From assembly GCF_018555455.1 (NCBI RefSeq), contig NZ_JAFEJU010000009.1:1-64000 (forward strand): a DNA stretch of 64,000 nucleotides, written 5' to 3'. Made by a program: the position numbers and the translations under genes. Source of the stretch: Bifidobacterium colobi (lineage in GTDB: Bacteria; Actinomycetota; Actinomycetes; Actinomycetales; Bifidobacteriaceae). A model generated the notes under the pieces. It made no database searches and was not told the DNA's origin. It saw only the letters and a program-made list of their open reading frames with translations. Below, piece by piece: positions 18,809-27,528 of the stretch. The number at the start of each line of letters is the position of its first letter. Position 1 is the stretch's first letter.

Positions 18809-21511
18809 TTAGTGGCGCTTGGGACGAATCATGCGGGACACGATGGTCACGTCGGCCTGGGTGAAATCGGATTTGCCGGAGTGCTTCGAGCCCGCACGTC
18901 CGCCCGCGGCATCTGCCGAATCCATCGTGGATTCCACCTGCTTCACCAACTCTCCAAGCCCGGTGGTGGTGTCGAGCGGATTTGGAATCGCAGCCGGATC
19001 GGCCTTGCGCTTTGAGGGCAGCGGCACCGAACGCATCAGATCCGTGCGCTTCAGTCGCGGAGGCCGGCGCGTGGAAACGAACAGCGGTTGGACTTCAATC
19101 AGCGGATTGTACGGTGCCAAACCGAACCATTTGACCGGCGAGCCGGCCATATGGCGAATCGCATACTTGGCTTGCAACAGGAACGCACCGCGCGCGGACA
19201 CTTTGGATTCCGGCATCAGCGCCTTGTGAATCAGCACATAGCGAATCGTGCCGATATCCGGATCCGCGTCCACCTTGGGGTAGAGCGACTGCTGCTTGGG
19301 CAGTTCGCCGGTTTTGGACAGGTCGTGCATGATCTGATGAATGTAGGCCGGAATCGACTGGGAAACCTTGAATCCCAAGCGAATGCGCACGCGGAACAGG
19401 AAGCTGGTGCCGAAATTCTCCACCGAGTATTCGCGCGTGAACGGATCGTCGGTCGTTTCCACGCTCACTGCCCACCATGCGCGGGCGCGCTTGGGATGGT
19501 CGGCGAAGATGGAGAAGAAGATGTCGGTGTCGAGTCGCTTGGTTTCCGCGTCGGAAGTCAGGTAGACGATGTTGTCCGCGAAGTACGGGATGCGGAAGTC
19601 ACCGTGCAGCTTGTCGAGCGCGGGCAGAAAATCAGCCGGGCGCATATGGCGGCGCTGCGCACGTTCCAGCTTGGTGCCTTCGTTCCACGTATACATCACA
19701 AACAGAATGCCAAGCGTGAGCAGCATGGTGAACCAGCCGCCGTGCAGGAATTTGGCCATCGAGGCGATGAAGAACATCACCTGGATGGCAAGGAACACCA
19801 CAGTGAACAGCAGTGCGCCGAAGTGGCGGCCGGCATACCACAGGTACACGCCGAGCAGCACGGTGGTGGTGATCATTGTGATGGTGAGCGCCAATCCGTA
19901 TGCGGCGGAGATGTGTTCGGAATCCTTGAAGATGGCGAGCACCATCAGCGTGGAGGCGCACAGCACGCCGTTGACCACCGGAATGTACAGCTGGCCGCGC
20001 GTGCGGGCCGGGTAGCGCACCTGCAGATGCGGCATCCAGTTCAGGCGCGTGGCTTCGGAGACCATCGTGAACGCGCCGGTGATCAGGGCTTGGGAGGCGA
20101 TCACGCCGGCGGTCACGGAAAGCACCACGGCAATGTAACGCACGTTCGGCGTCATCATCTGGAAGAACGGGTTCAGCGTTTTCATCGTGGTGTATTCGGG
20201 GTTGCGATTGTTGGCGAGCATCCATGCGCCTTGGCCGAAATAGTTGCACACGAGCGCCACTTTGATGAATGGCCAGGTGAAGTAGATGTTGCCGCGGCCC
20301 ACATGGCCCATGTCGGAGTAGAGCGCCTCGGCGCCGGTGGTGGAGAGGAACACGGTACCCATCAGTGCGATGCCGGCTTCGTTATGCGGACTGAACAGGA
20401 ATTGGATGCCGTAGATCGGGTTCAGTGCCTCGAACACGGTCCAATCATTGGAAAGATTGAACAGGCCGACTACGGCGAGGAAGCTGAACCAGACGAGCAC
20501 AATCGAGCCGAACACGCGGCCAATGGATTCGGTGCCGCGCGACTGCACGGAGAACAGCACCACAATAATGACCACGGTGATCATCAGGGTCAGGCTGGGG
20601 TTCTCGTCAAAGAGCCGCTCGAGCGGAGGCAGGGTTTGCAGACCTTCGACTGCGGAGCTGATGGAGACAGCCGGCGTGAGCACCGAATCAGCGAGGAAGG
20701 CCGCGCCTCCCAGCATGGCCGGGATGGCAAGCCATGCGCCGTGACGGCGAATCAGCGAATACAGCGCGAAGATGCCGCCCTCGCCATTGTTATCGATTTT
20801 CATGGCGATGAGCACGTATTTGACGGTGGTGATCATCGTGATCGACCAGAAGACAAGCGACAGCATGCCGAGCACCGCGGTGCGGTCCACATTGCCGAGT
20901 CCGCCCTGGCCGGAGAGGAAGGTTTGCGCGGTGTAGAGCGGCGAGGTGCCGATGTCGCCGTACACCACGCCGAGCGCCACGATGGCCATGCCCCAGGTGA
21001 TCTTGTTCGGCCCAGATTGCAGGCGTGCCCACCAGCGTCCGATGCGACCCTTGGACGCGGTGAAGGCGAGTTTCTCGGCCTCCTTGTTTTCGGCCTCGCG
21101 CTGTTTGGCGAGAGCTTCGCGCTCTTCTTTGGTGAGCGTGCGGCGGGAGACTTTCGGGGCTTTGGTGTACGTGTCGGCGCGGAGGAGTGCGGCTTCCTCT
21201 TGCTTCAGGGTTTTGGCTATCTGCTCGGCTTGGGTTGATTTGCTGGCGGCTGCGCGCTTGGCATTGGGCAGCTTTTGCTTGGGTTGCTTGGCCGGTTTGG
21301 ACGGTTTGGCCGGTTTCGCCGGCGCGGTTTGATTGTTTTGATTGTTTTGATTGTTTTGATTGTTTTGATTGCTCGGTTTGGCTGGTTCACCAGACTGAGG
21401 CTGACGGGATGGTTTGGCTTGATTACTGGCTTCAGCTTGGGTGCTGGTTTCGCCGTCGGTGTGATTGTTCTGTTTTCGGGCGCGCGAAGATTGTTTGCTC
21501 GACTCAACCAT
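18809..21511 (-). CDS. kup: Kup-family potassium uptake protein with long N-terminal extension
   Basis: 900 residues from the ATG at 21511, chosen for GGAGGACTGAACGT directly upstream. The first ~170 residues are a Gln/Asn/Lys/Pro/Glu-rich cytoplasmic extension, with a NQN-type repeat and then a charged helix. The Kup core follows (WGMAIVALGVVYGDIGTSPLYT), about twelve membrane helices and a C-terminal cytoplasmic domain. Kup proteins import K+ together with protons. Family members are usually around 620-700 residues, so the N-terminal extension (plus about 70 residues at the C-terminus) is unusual. No c-di-AMP riboswitch was recognised upstream. Confidence 0.9.
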   Translation of the reverse strand: MVESSKQSSRARKQNNHTDGETSTQAEASNQAKPSRQPQSGEPAKPSNQNNQNNQNNQNNQTAPAKPAKPSKPAKQPKQKLPNAKRAAASKSTQAEQIAKTLKQEEAALLRADTYTKAPKVSRRTLTKEEREALAKQREAENKEAEKLAFTASKGRIGRWWARLQSGPNKITWGMAIVALGVVYGDIGTSPLYTAQTFLSGQGGLGNVDRTAVLGMLSLVFWSITMITTVKYVLIAMKIDNNGEGGIFALYSLIRRHGAWLAIPAMLGGAAFLADSVLTPAVSISSAVEGLQTLPPLERLFDENPSLTLMITVVIIVVLFSVQSRGTESIGRVFGSIVLVWFSFLAVVGLFNLSNDWTVFEALNPIYGIQFLFSPHNEAGIALMGTVFLSTTGAEALYSDMGHVGRGNIYFTWPFIKVALVCNYFGQGAWMLANNRNPEYTTMKTLNPFFQMMTPNVRYIAVVLSVTAGVIASQALITGAFTMVSEATRLNWMPHLQVRYPARTRGQLYIPVVNGVLCASTLMVLAIFKDSEHISAAYGLALTITMITTTVLLGVYLWYAGRHFGALLFTVVFLAIQVMFFIASMAKFLHGGWFTMLLTLGILFVMYTWNEGTKLERAQRRHMRPADFLPALDKLHGDFRIPYFADNIVYLTSDAETKRLDTDIFFSIFADHPKRARAWWAVSVETTDDPFTREYSVENFGTSFLFRVRIRLGFKVSQSIPAYIHQIMHDLSKTGELPKQQSLYPKVDADPDIGTIRYVLIHKALMPESKVSARGAFLLQAKYAIRHMAGSPVKWFGLAPYNPLIEVQPLFVSTRRPPRLKRTDLMRSVPLPSKRKADPAAIPNPLDTTTGLGELVKQVESTMDSADAAGGRAGSKHSGKSDFTQADVTIVSRMIRPKRH
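21327..21372. repeat. 9-nt microsatellite inside kup
   Basis: Five units of TTGATTGTT in tandem, nine bases each, encode the Asn-Gln-Asn run of the Kup N-terminus. The period is a multiple of three, so gain or loss of units would change length without breaking frame. Confidence 0.9.
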
Positions 21512-21660
21512 ACGTTCAGTCCTCCATACACGGGCCCCAACTTCATCCCGCGAGTTCACATTCATGCTCTGCTTGCAATATCGAACGATATGGTAGCGCC
21601 GTTGCGATTTCTTCGCAACTCGCAAAAACAGGGCAGCATGCCTAATTACCCGCCCGCGCT

Positions 21661-21780
21661 AGATTCCCCGAAATCCGTCACGACACACCCCGCATACACC
21701 CTCTTTTTTGCCGGATTCCCCGAAATCCGTCGTTTAGGGGCATGAAAACGGGCCTATTTCGACGTAATCCCCGGAATCCG
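21661..21780. repeat. GGATTCCCCGAAATCCGTC repeats
   Basis: Three related near-palindromic copies: 21661-21679 (AGATTCCCCGAAATCCGTC), 21713-21732 (GGATTCCCCGAAATCCGTCG) and 21766-21780 (AATCCCCGGAATCCG), spaced 51-53 nt. They match the family at 17653-17760. They occupy most of the gap between kup and the TatD gene (21512-21806). Confidence 0.8.
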
Positions 21781-21806
21781 ATGCGACGGCGCGCACACGT
21801 CGCAGT

Positions 21807-22763
21807 TTAGATGCCGTACACCTCGCGAGTAGTGGTACGAGTGCCGCGAGCCACCTCGACAATCGACACATCCAGCGCATCAGCCATGGCCCGCAGTGTG
21901 TAGGGAATCATATACGGTGCATTGGTGCGACCGCGGTACGGCACAGGCGTCAGATATGGCGCATCAGTCTCCACCATCGCATGGTCGAGCCCAACAATCC
22001 GCAACGATTCGCGGATGCCATCGTTACCCTTGTAGCTCACGGTACCGGAGAAGCTCAGGTACCAGCCTTGCTCGCGCGCGATCTGCGCCATTTCAGCGTC
22101 GCCTGAGTAAGAGTGGAACACCGTGCGCTCGGGAGAACCGTCCGCCAGCAGGGTTTCGATGACTTCGCGATGCGAGTCGCGGTCATGAATCTGCATCGGC
22201 AAGCCCAGCTCCTTGGCGAGCGCGATATGCGCGCGGAACGCCTCGCGCTGCAGTTCCTTGGCGCCTTCGCCGGTGCGGAACAGATCCATGCCGGTCTCGC
22301 CGATGGCCACCACCTGCTCGGGGTAGTGCGTGGCCAGACGATGCACTTCGGCGAGCGCATCCTCGAAACTCGTGTCATGGTAAGGCTTGTATTTCAGGGG
22401 CAGTCCGTCCGGCCCGGGAACCCCGCGATGCCCGTGGAGCACGGCTTCGTTGGGGTGTATTGCGAGCGCCGCGTGCACATTACCTGGATGATCGATGGCC
22501 ATCTGCACGGCGGTCATCAGGTGCGGCAGCTCGCAACCGCAGTCGATAATACCCCCAACGCCGACCGCTTGTGCTTGCGCGAGCAGCTGGTCCACATCGT
22601 AGACAGGTACGGGAGCCTGTCCTTTGGCCTGCGCTTCATGGTCCATGGCGCGCGCGAATGGCACTACGGAGGCCACGTGCGTGTGGTTATCGATGACTTG
22701 GATGTCTTCGGGCAGCGGCTCGGGTGCCGGCGCCCAGCTGCGGTCGCGGTGATGCTTGCTCAT
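21807..22763 (-). CDS. TatD-family metal-dependent nuclease
   Basis: 318 residues, the normal length plus a short N-terminal tail. DNHTHV at about 25-30, GETGMDLFR, IHDRDSHRE, FHSYSG and VETDAPYLTP provide the metal ligands and signature blocks of the TatD amidohydrolase fold. Family members are 3'-5' DNases and can also remove D-amino acids from tRNA. It is soluble and cytoplasmic. It is separated from the upstream transporter gene by palindrome copy 1. Confidence 0.9.
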   Translation of the reverse strand: MSKHHRDRSWAPAPEPLPEDIQVIDNHTHVASVVPFARAMDHEAQAKGQAPVPVYDVDQLLAQAQAVGVGGIIDCGCELPHLMTAVQMAIDHPGNVHAALAIHPNEAVLHGHRGVPGPDGLPLKYKPYHDTSFEDALAEVHRLATHYPEQVVAIGETGMDLFRTGEGAKELQREAFRAHIALAKELGLPMQIHDRDSHREVIETLLADGSPERTVFHSYSGDAEMAQIAREQGWYLSFSGTVSYKGNDGIRESLRIVGLDHAMVETDAPYLTPVPYRGRTNAPYMIPYTLRAMADALDVSIVEVARGTRTTTREVYGI

Positions 22764-22779
22764 GATGCTCCAGTGTATC

Positions 22780-22840
22780 GGGGTGTTCCCGAATTTCTCT
22801 CACTGACTAACAGTCAGTGAGAGAAATTCGGGAACACCCC
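22780..22840. repeat. TTTCTCTCACTGA palindrome, copy 1 (29-bp perfect stem)
   Basis: The arm at 22780-22808 is perfectly complementary to 22812-22840, with a 3-nt loop (AAC). The core TTTCTCTCACTGA is shared with four other loci here; the outer GGGGTGTTCCCG is private to this copy yet also perfectly paired. It lies between the transporter stop and the TatD start and probably ends the transporter transcript. Confidence 0.9.
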
Positions 22841-22862
22841 GGAACCCCCAGAACCTCAGCTA

Positions 22863-24509
22863 TTACCGCCAGCATTGCTCGTATGGCAGGCCGGTCAGGT
22901 GTTCGACGATGCCGCGGGTTTCCGCGTCTACCTCGTTGCGCGCACCGCCGTTGCGCAGTCGCGTAATCTCAGCCAACACCACGGAATCAGTGTGTTTGTT
23001 GATCACCAGGTGCGCGGAGATAATCCAGCAGATGATCATGGCGAAGGCGAACCAGCCGAGCAGCACCGCACCCAAACCGATTTTGGCGGCGATGCTCTGC
23101 TGCGGCAGTGTGGCGTCGAATCCGACTGCGCCGAGCACAAGGCCCACGCCGATGGTGCCGATGCCTGAGCCGAGCTGACGGAACGAGGCTTGGATGCCGG
23201 CGAATGTGGCGGAACGGTATCGGCGGGTGATGATCTGGTCGATGTCTGCAATGTACGGGAACACGGCCCACGGCAGGTAGCCGCACAAGGATTTGAACGC
23301 GAAGAACCACAGTGCACCCACTACGGTGGCAATGGTCCACACCACGCCCGGCAGCACGCCGACCAGCATCCATGCGGCGAACATCCATGCCACGCCGATC
23401 AGGCAGCCGATGAAGTTGATGGCATACAGGCGTTTGGGCCCAATGCGCGTCATCGCCCAGCCGAATACCGGCATGAGCGGCAGGGAGATGGCCGTGCAGC
23501 CGAGCAGCAGCGAGGCAAACGCGGCCGTGTGATTCCAGTCGTAGACCACGAAGAACACGAACGTCTGCCCGAACACGTCCATCGACACCTGCACCAGCAG
23601 ATAGATCGACAGGTGCTTGCGGAATTCCTTGACCCGCAACGTGGTGGCGTATTCGCGCAGCACTTTGCCTGCGCGCCGCAGCCATCCGCGCGCGCCAATC
23701 GGCCCTTCATGTTTCTCACCACGCGCATACGCGCCGAATCCCGCGGCTTCCGGACTCATCTCCCATGTGCTGCGCCAGCAGGCGAATACGGCGAGCGCGA
23801 ACAGTACCGTCGTGGTAATCGTGAAGATCATGTAGCCGGCGGGCGTGCGTTCGCCGAAAATGGCGAGCACGGCGCTGCCGGCGAGCGGAATCAGCGTGGC
23901 CGCACCGGTGGAGATGAACATGCGCACGGTGGAGAGTTTCGTGCGACTGTTGAAGTCGGGCGTCATTTCGCCGGGCAGCGGATTGTAGGCGGTTTGGAAC
24001 AGTTGCGCGAGAATCACCCAGAACACGTACACCGCGGCGTAGGCGGCGAGCGGCAGCCCCGGTATCCATAGGAAAACACCGACCAGCAGCATCGGACCGA
24101 TGATCATGAGCAGGAAGCGGCGGCGGCCGAAACGCAGCCCGATGGTGTAGCGGTAAAGATTGTCGTCGAATACCCCGAACAGCAACGCGGCCACTGCACT
24201 GATCAGTGCGCTCAGGCCGATGACTGACTGCGCGGTGGCGATGGACATGCCACAGAACGTGGTCCAGAACAGGGACAGGTAGGCGGCGATGATGGTGAGC
24301 TGGCCGCCGCCGTAGAAGTCGCCGATACCGAAGCCGATGGCGTTGCGCAGGGTGATTTTGCGCACGCCGGGCTCATGCAGGGCTTGGCTCAGCGCTTGGC
24401 TGTCTGCTTCCGACTGTGCGCCACGGCTGGTTTCATGCAATGTTTCACGGACTGTTTCACGACTGCTGCGACCGGTTTCACGCAGTGTTTCACGCTTGCT
24501 GTCGCTCAT
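22863..24509 (-). CDS. GPH-type (MFS) sugar:cation symporter
   Basis: 548 residues. An N-terminal hydrophilic tail of about 50 residues rich in RET repeats (SKRETLRETGRSSRETVRET) is encoded by repeated GTTTCAC/GTGAAAC. About twelve membrane helices follow. IGFGIGDFYGGGQL and the loop RFGRRRFLLMIIGPM resemble the glycoside-pentoside-hexuronide:cation symporter subfamily. Its ATG overlaps the stop of the LacI gene by four bases, so regulator and transporter are co-translated. Substrate probably a glycoside; not determined. Confidence 0.8.
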   Translation of the reverse strand: MSDSKRETLRETGRSSRETVRETLHETSRGAQSEADSQALSQALHEPGVRKITLRNAIGFGIGDFYGGGQLTIIAAYLSLFWTTFCGMSIATAQSVIGLSALISAVAALLFGVFDDNLYRYTIGLRFGRRRFLLMIIGPMLLVGVFLWIPGLPLAAYAAVYVFWVILAQLFQTAYNPLPGEMTPDFNSRTKLSTVRMFISTGAATLIPLAGSAVLAIFGERTPAGYMIFTITTTVLFALAVFACWRSTWEMSPEAAGFGAYARGEKHEGPIGARGWLRRAGKVLREYATTLRVKEFRKHLSIYLLVQVSMDVFGQTFVFFVVYDWNHTAAFASLLLGCTAISLPLMPVFGWAMTRIGPKRLYAINFIGCLIGVAWMFAAWMLVGVLPGVVWTIATVVGALWFFAFKSLCGYLPWAVFPYIADIDQIITRRYRSATFAGIQASFRQLGSGIGTIGVGLVLGAVGFDATLPQQSIAAKIGLGAVLLGWFAFAMIICWIISAHLVINKHTDSVVLAEITRLRNGGARNEVDAETRGIVEHLTGLPYEQCWR

Positions 24510-25792
24510 TGCGCCCGCCTCTCCCCTACGGACCTGCGCACAATAATCGACGTGTCCACCAAAGTCACATTGGCGGACTGCTCGTCCTCATTGCGCACAC
24601 CCAGATCCTTCAACTGTTCCATCAGCTGAGCATCCGCGGGATTTCGCACCGCGCCGGATTCTCGCCCGAGCAGCAGTCGCACCGCAGTCTGCCCCAACAG
24701 ATCGCGCGGAATACGAATCGATGTGATCGGCGGAGTCACCACCGGGGCAATCAGCGTGTTATCGAAACCGATGACGGACACGTCGTCCGGCACGCGCACG
24801 CCGTCCGCAGTCAGACGCAGCACAATGCCGGCCGCAATCAGATCGTTATAGGTGATGACTGCGGTGGGTTTGGAATTCTCAAGCGCGAGCGCCGCCTGAT
24901 AGCCGCCCTCGACAGTGGGGCGCACTGGTCCGATATGGTTCATGCGCAGGCCCATGCGCTGGCCGACATCGTGCAGGCAGGACCAGCGCGACTGATTGGC
25001 CCACGAGGTGGTGCCGGATACGTAGGTGACTGCGGTATGGCCGGCGCGGCGCAGCATGGTCAGCGCGCGTACCACGCCGATGCGAGGATCAGGCACCACG
25101 CTGGGCACGCCATCCACCGGACGATTCAGCACTACAAGCGGCACACGCTTGGCGTAGTTGCGGATGAAGTCGATGCCGGGCGAATCGGTGGCGAGAATCA
25201 CGCCGTCAACCTTGCCGATCAGATGGGTGAGCAACTGTTGCGTGCGCGGTTGGGATTGGCCGGCTTCAATCAAACCCACCGCACTGCCGGATTCCATGGC
25301 GGCGATCTGCGCGCCTTTCAAGATCTGCGAGGAGATGCCGTCGGTGGTGTCTTTGACTACGAGTGCGATGACTCCGCCGCTGGTGGACGTGCTCACAGCT
25401 GTGGTTGAGCGGCTTTGGCTGGCAGAGTGGGCGAAGTTGGCAGGGCTGGCAGGGTTCGCAGAGTAGGCAGAGCTAGCAGGGTTAGTCGTGTAGGCAGAAC
25501 TGCTGCGGGAGTGCGCGGCGGTATCGTCGGCAGTTGGCATGGTCGGCGACGGCTGCGGCTGCATTGGCGAGCGCTCCGGCACTGCAGCAGCAGCGGCAGC
25601 ACTATGATGCTTGCGAGGATTCGGCCGGTAGCCGAGGCGTTCGGCGACTGCGCGTACCTGTTCCACGGTTTGGAAGTTCACGCGGTCAGGATTGCTGAAT
25701 ACGCGGGAGACGGTGGAGATGGCCACGCCGGCAGCGTCCGCCACGTCCGCCAGACGTACGCGATCGGTTGCCTTGCGCTGTTGCTGTGCCAT
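24506..25792 (-). CDS. LacI-family repressor with an unusually long linker
   Basis: 428 residues, about 80-90 more than usual. The helix-turn-helix (VRLADVADAAGVAISTVSRVFSNPDRV) is at the N-terminus and the sugar-binding core starts near VIALVVKDTTDGIS. Between them lies a Ser/Ala/Pro/Asn-rich stretch of about 85 residues (SSAYTTNPASSAYSANPASP...) encoded by imperfect DNA repeats, where normal LacI proteins have a short hinge. GGGGAGGG precedes the ATG. It probably controls the transporter it is fused to by the ATGA overlap, and itself. Confidence 0.85.
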   Translation of the reverse strand: MAQQQRKATDRVRLADVADAAGVAISTVSRVFSNPDRVNFQTVEQVRAVAERLGYRPNPRKHHSAAAAAAVPERSPMQPQPSPTMPTADDTAAHSRSSSAYTTNPASSAYSANPASPANFAHSASQSRSTTAVSTSTSGGVIALVVKDTTDGISSQILKGAQIAAMESGSAVGLIEAGQSQPRTQQLLTHLIGKVDGVILATDSPGIDFIRNYAKRVPLVVLNRPVDGVPSVVPDPRIGVVRALTMLRRAGHTAVTYVSGTTSWANQSRWSCLHDVGQRMGLRMNHIGPVRPTVEGGYQAALALENSKPTAVITYNDLIAAGIVLRLTADGVRVPDDVSVIGFDNTLIAPVVTPPITSIRIPRDLLGQTAVRLLLGRESGAVRNPADAQLMEQLKDLGVRNEDEQSANVTLVDTSIIVRRSVGERRAQ

Positions 25793-25830
25793 CTCAGCCC
25801 TCCCCTGGTGTATTGCCTTCCACTATATAT

Positions 25831-25860
25831 AGAAAAAGGCTCCCTCTACACGAGGGAGCC
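25831..25860 (-). terminator. Terminator of the GPH/GH2 operon
   Basis: GGCTCCCTC (25838-25846) pairs with GAGGGAGCC (25852-25860). On the minus strand a T-rich tract follows (complement of 25831-25837). It sits about 135 nt beyond the GPH stop codon. Its arms resemble the element at 36183-36227. Confidence 0.75.
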
Positions 25861-25968
25861 AATCAGCGCGAATCAGGCTTCAGCAGCCTTAGCTTCGACC
25901 AGCAATTGCTGACTGGCCTACGGCCAGGCTCATCATTACCTCACGGCTGTCGCCGTTCGGCCTCGGCT

Positions 25969-25993
25969 ACAAACAATCCACTGGATTGTTTGT
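25969..25993. repeat. Perfect 12-bp palindrome behind the GPH gene
   Basis: ACAAACAATCCA (25969-25980), a single C, then TGGATTGTTTGT (25982-25993). The spacer is too short for a normal RNA loop, so it looks more like a protein-binding palindrome or a processing hairpin. It lies immediately after the GPH stop. Confidence 0.7.
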
Positions 25994-25994
25994 T

Positions 25995-27401
25995 TCACGC
26001 CTCGGCCTCGGCACGACGCTCGGCGAGCTCGGCCTTGATCTGGGCGAACTTCTTCTCGGTGACCGGGTAGAAGAACATGATGGCGGCGGAGATCACGAAG
26101 CCGATCAGCGGCACGAGGCCGGCGGCCAGGCGCAGGTTCTCGGCAACGGTCGGATCCTGAGCCACGTTCATGCCGGACTTGTAGCCGGTGAAGGCGAGGA
26201 TGGCCGGGCCAAGCCAGGAGGTCAGGGCACCGAACATCTGGCGGAAGAAGCTCAGGCCAGCCATGGCGGCACCATCAGTGCGCTTGCCGGTCTTCCACTC
26301 GTAGTACTCAACGGTGTCGCCTTCCATGCCCCACACGTAGTTGCCGCAGAACTGGGCACCGATGGCGTTCAGCGCCATGCCCACGAGGGACAGCCACACG
26401 TTGGAGACGAAGATGAACATCACACCACCGATGATGCCGAGTGCGCAGCCGAGGTACCAGCCGCCCTTCTTGCCGAGGTGGCGGGCGATAACCGGGCCGA
26501 ACGGGGAGGCGACCACGCCGATGGAGGCGTTGATCAGGGTGACGATGGTGGTGATGAGGGCCAGCGTGCCGGCGTCGGCACCGTTGGCGAGCACTTCCTT
26601 GGCGATGATCGGTCCGATGGAGCCCACGCAGGTGGCGATCAGGTAGAAGCCGGTGGCGAAGCACAGGATGAGCAGGGCCGGGTTCATGACGATGGCCTTC
26701 AGGGTGTCGATGAAGGAGACCTTAGGCTGGGTCGGCACATCGATCTGCTCGATGGTGGTCTTGTACAGGAAGACGTAGATCAGCGCGCCAACCAGGCAGA
26801 AGATGCACACGATCGGCAGCATGAGCTTGGCGAGAGCGGCCTGATCCTTCACGGTGTTGATGGCCGGAGCCAGGGTGAAGGTGACGATGAGACCGAACAG
26901 AGCGCCGCCGACCATACGGGCGGAGGAAAGACGCTGGCGTTCGTTCTGATCCTGGGTCATAGCGCCGAGCAGTGCGCCGTACGGCACGCCGCCCAAGGCA
27001 CCGAGCAGCTGGTAGAGCAGGTAGGTGACGATGGCCCATGCCACCTTGACGCCCATCTCAGCGTTGGCCGGGATGGTGTACATCAGGGCGATGGCCACCA
27101 TCATCGGCACGCCGAACATCACGACCAGACGGCGGAACTTGCCGTTCTTGTTCGGCTTGACGCGATCGGCGTAGTTGCCGGCGAGCAGGTACACAACAGC
27201 CTGGAAGAAGCGGGCGAACAGGAAGATGTTAGCGGTGGTCACCGGGTCGATGCCCATGTAGATGTAGTAGGTGGCCAGGAACATCGACATCATACGCCAG
27301 CCGATGTTGTTGGCAAGATCGCCGGAACCATAACCGACGATGTTCAGCCAAGTCAGCTTCTTTGGCGTCTTCTTGACTGACTGCGCTGTTGCAGTGCTCA
27401 T
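25995..27401 (-). CDS. GPH-type (MFS) glycoside:cation symporter
   Basis: 468 residues and about twelve helices. WLNIVGYGSGDLANNIGWRMM at the N-terminus and the loop KPNKNGKFRRLVVMFGVPMM are characteristic of the glycoside-pentoside-hexuronide:cation symporter group. It lies downstream of, and in the same direction as, the giant GH2 gene, separated by 127 nt containing a hairpin. It probably imports the oligosaccharide that the intracellular GH2 enzyme hydrolyses. Start at 27401 with a purine-rich site (AAGGAG) upstream. Confidence 0.85.
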   Translation of the reverse strand: MSTATAQSVKKTPKKLTWLNIVGYGSGDLANNIGWRMMSMFLATYYIYMGIDPVTTANIFLFARFFQAVVYLLAGNYADRVKPNKNGKFRRLVVMFGVPMMVAIALMYTIPANAEMGVKVAWAIVTYLLYQLLGALGGVPYGALLGAMTQDQNERQRLSSARMVGGALFGLIVTFTLAPAINTVKDQAALAKLMLPIVCIFCLVGALIYVFLYKTTIEQIDVPTQPKVSFIDTLKAIVMNPALLILCFATGFYLIATCVGSIGPIIAKEVLANGADAGTLALITTIVTLINASIGVVASPFGPVIARHLGKKGGWYLGCALGIIGGVMFIFVSNVWLSLVGMALNAIGAQFCGNYVWGMEGDTVEYYEWKTGKRTDGAAMAGLSFFRQMFGALTSWLGPAILAFTGYKSGMNVAQDPTVAENLRLAAGLVPLIGFVISAAIMFFYPVTEKKFAQIKAELAERRAEAEA

Positions 27402-27439
27402 AGTGCAGAACTCCTTAGTTCTTTCTTGTTATTGGACGG

Positions 27440-27471
27440 TGTGATGCAAGCCTTCCCTTGCACCACACCGC
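27440..27471 (-). terminator. Intercistronic hairpin between GH2 and transporter genes
   Basis: GGTGTGATGCAAG (27440-27452) pairs with CTTGCACCACACC (27459-27471) with a small bulge. There is no T tract, so it may partly terminate or stabilise the upstream message rather than end the operon. Confidence 0.5.
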
Positions 27472-27528
27472 TCGCCGTTGCCTGGGCAGCGGCAAATCTT
27501 TGATTATTGGGCGCGCGTTGCGCGCGGT

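Noticed and set aside
19088..21238. Long open frame opposite kup
   Set aside because: Antisense shadow of the conserved Kup transporter; His/Glu/Gly-rich with no recognisable motif.
21512..21806. c-di-AMP riboswitch ahead of kup
   Set aside because: The gap is mostly GGATTCC-type repeats and the conserved riboswitch core could not be found.
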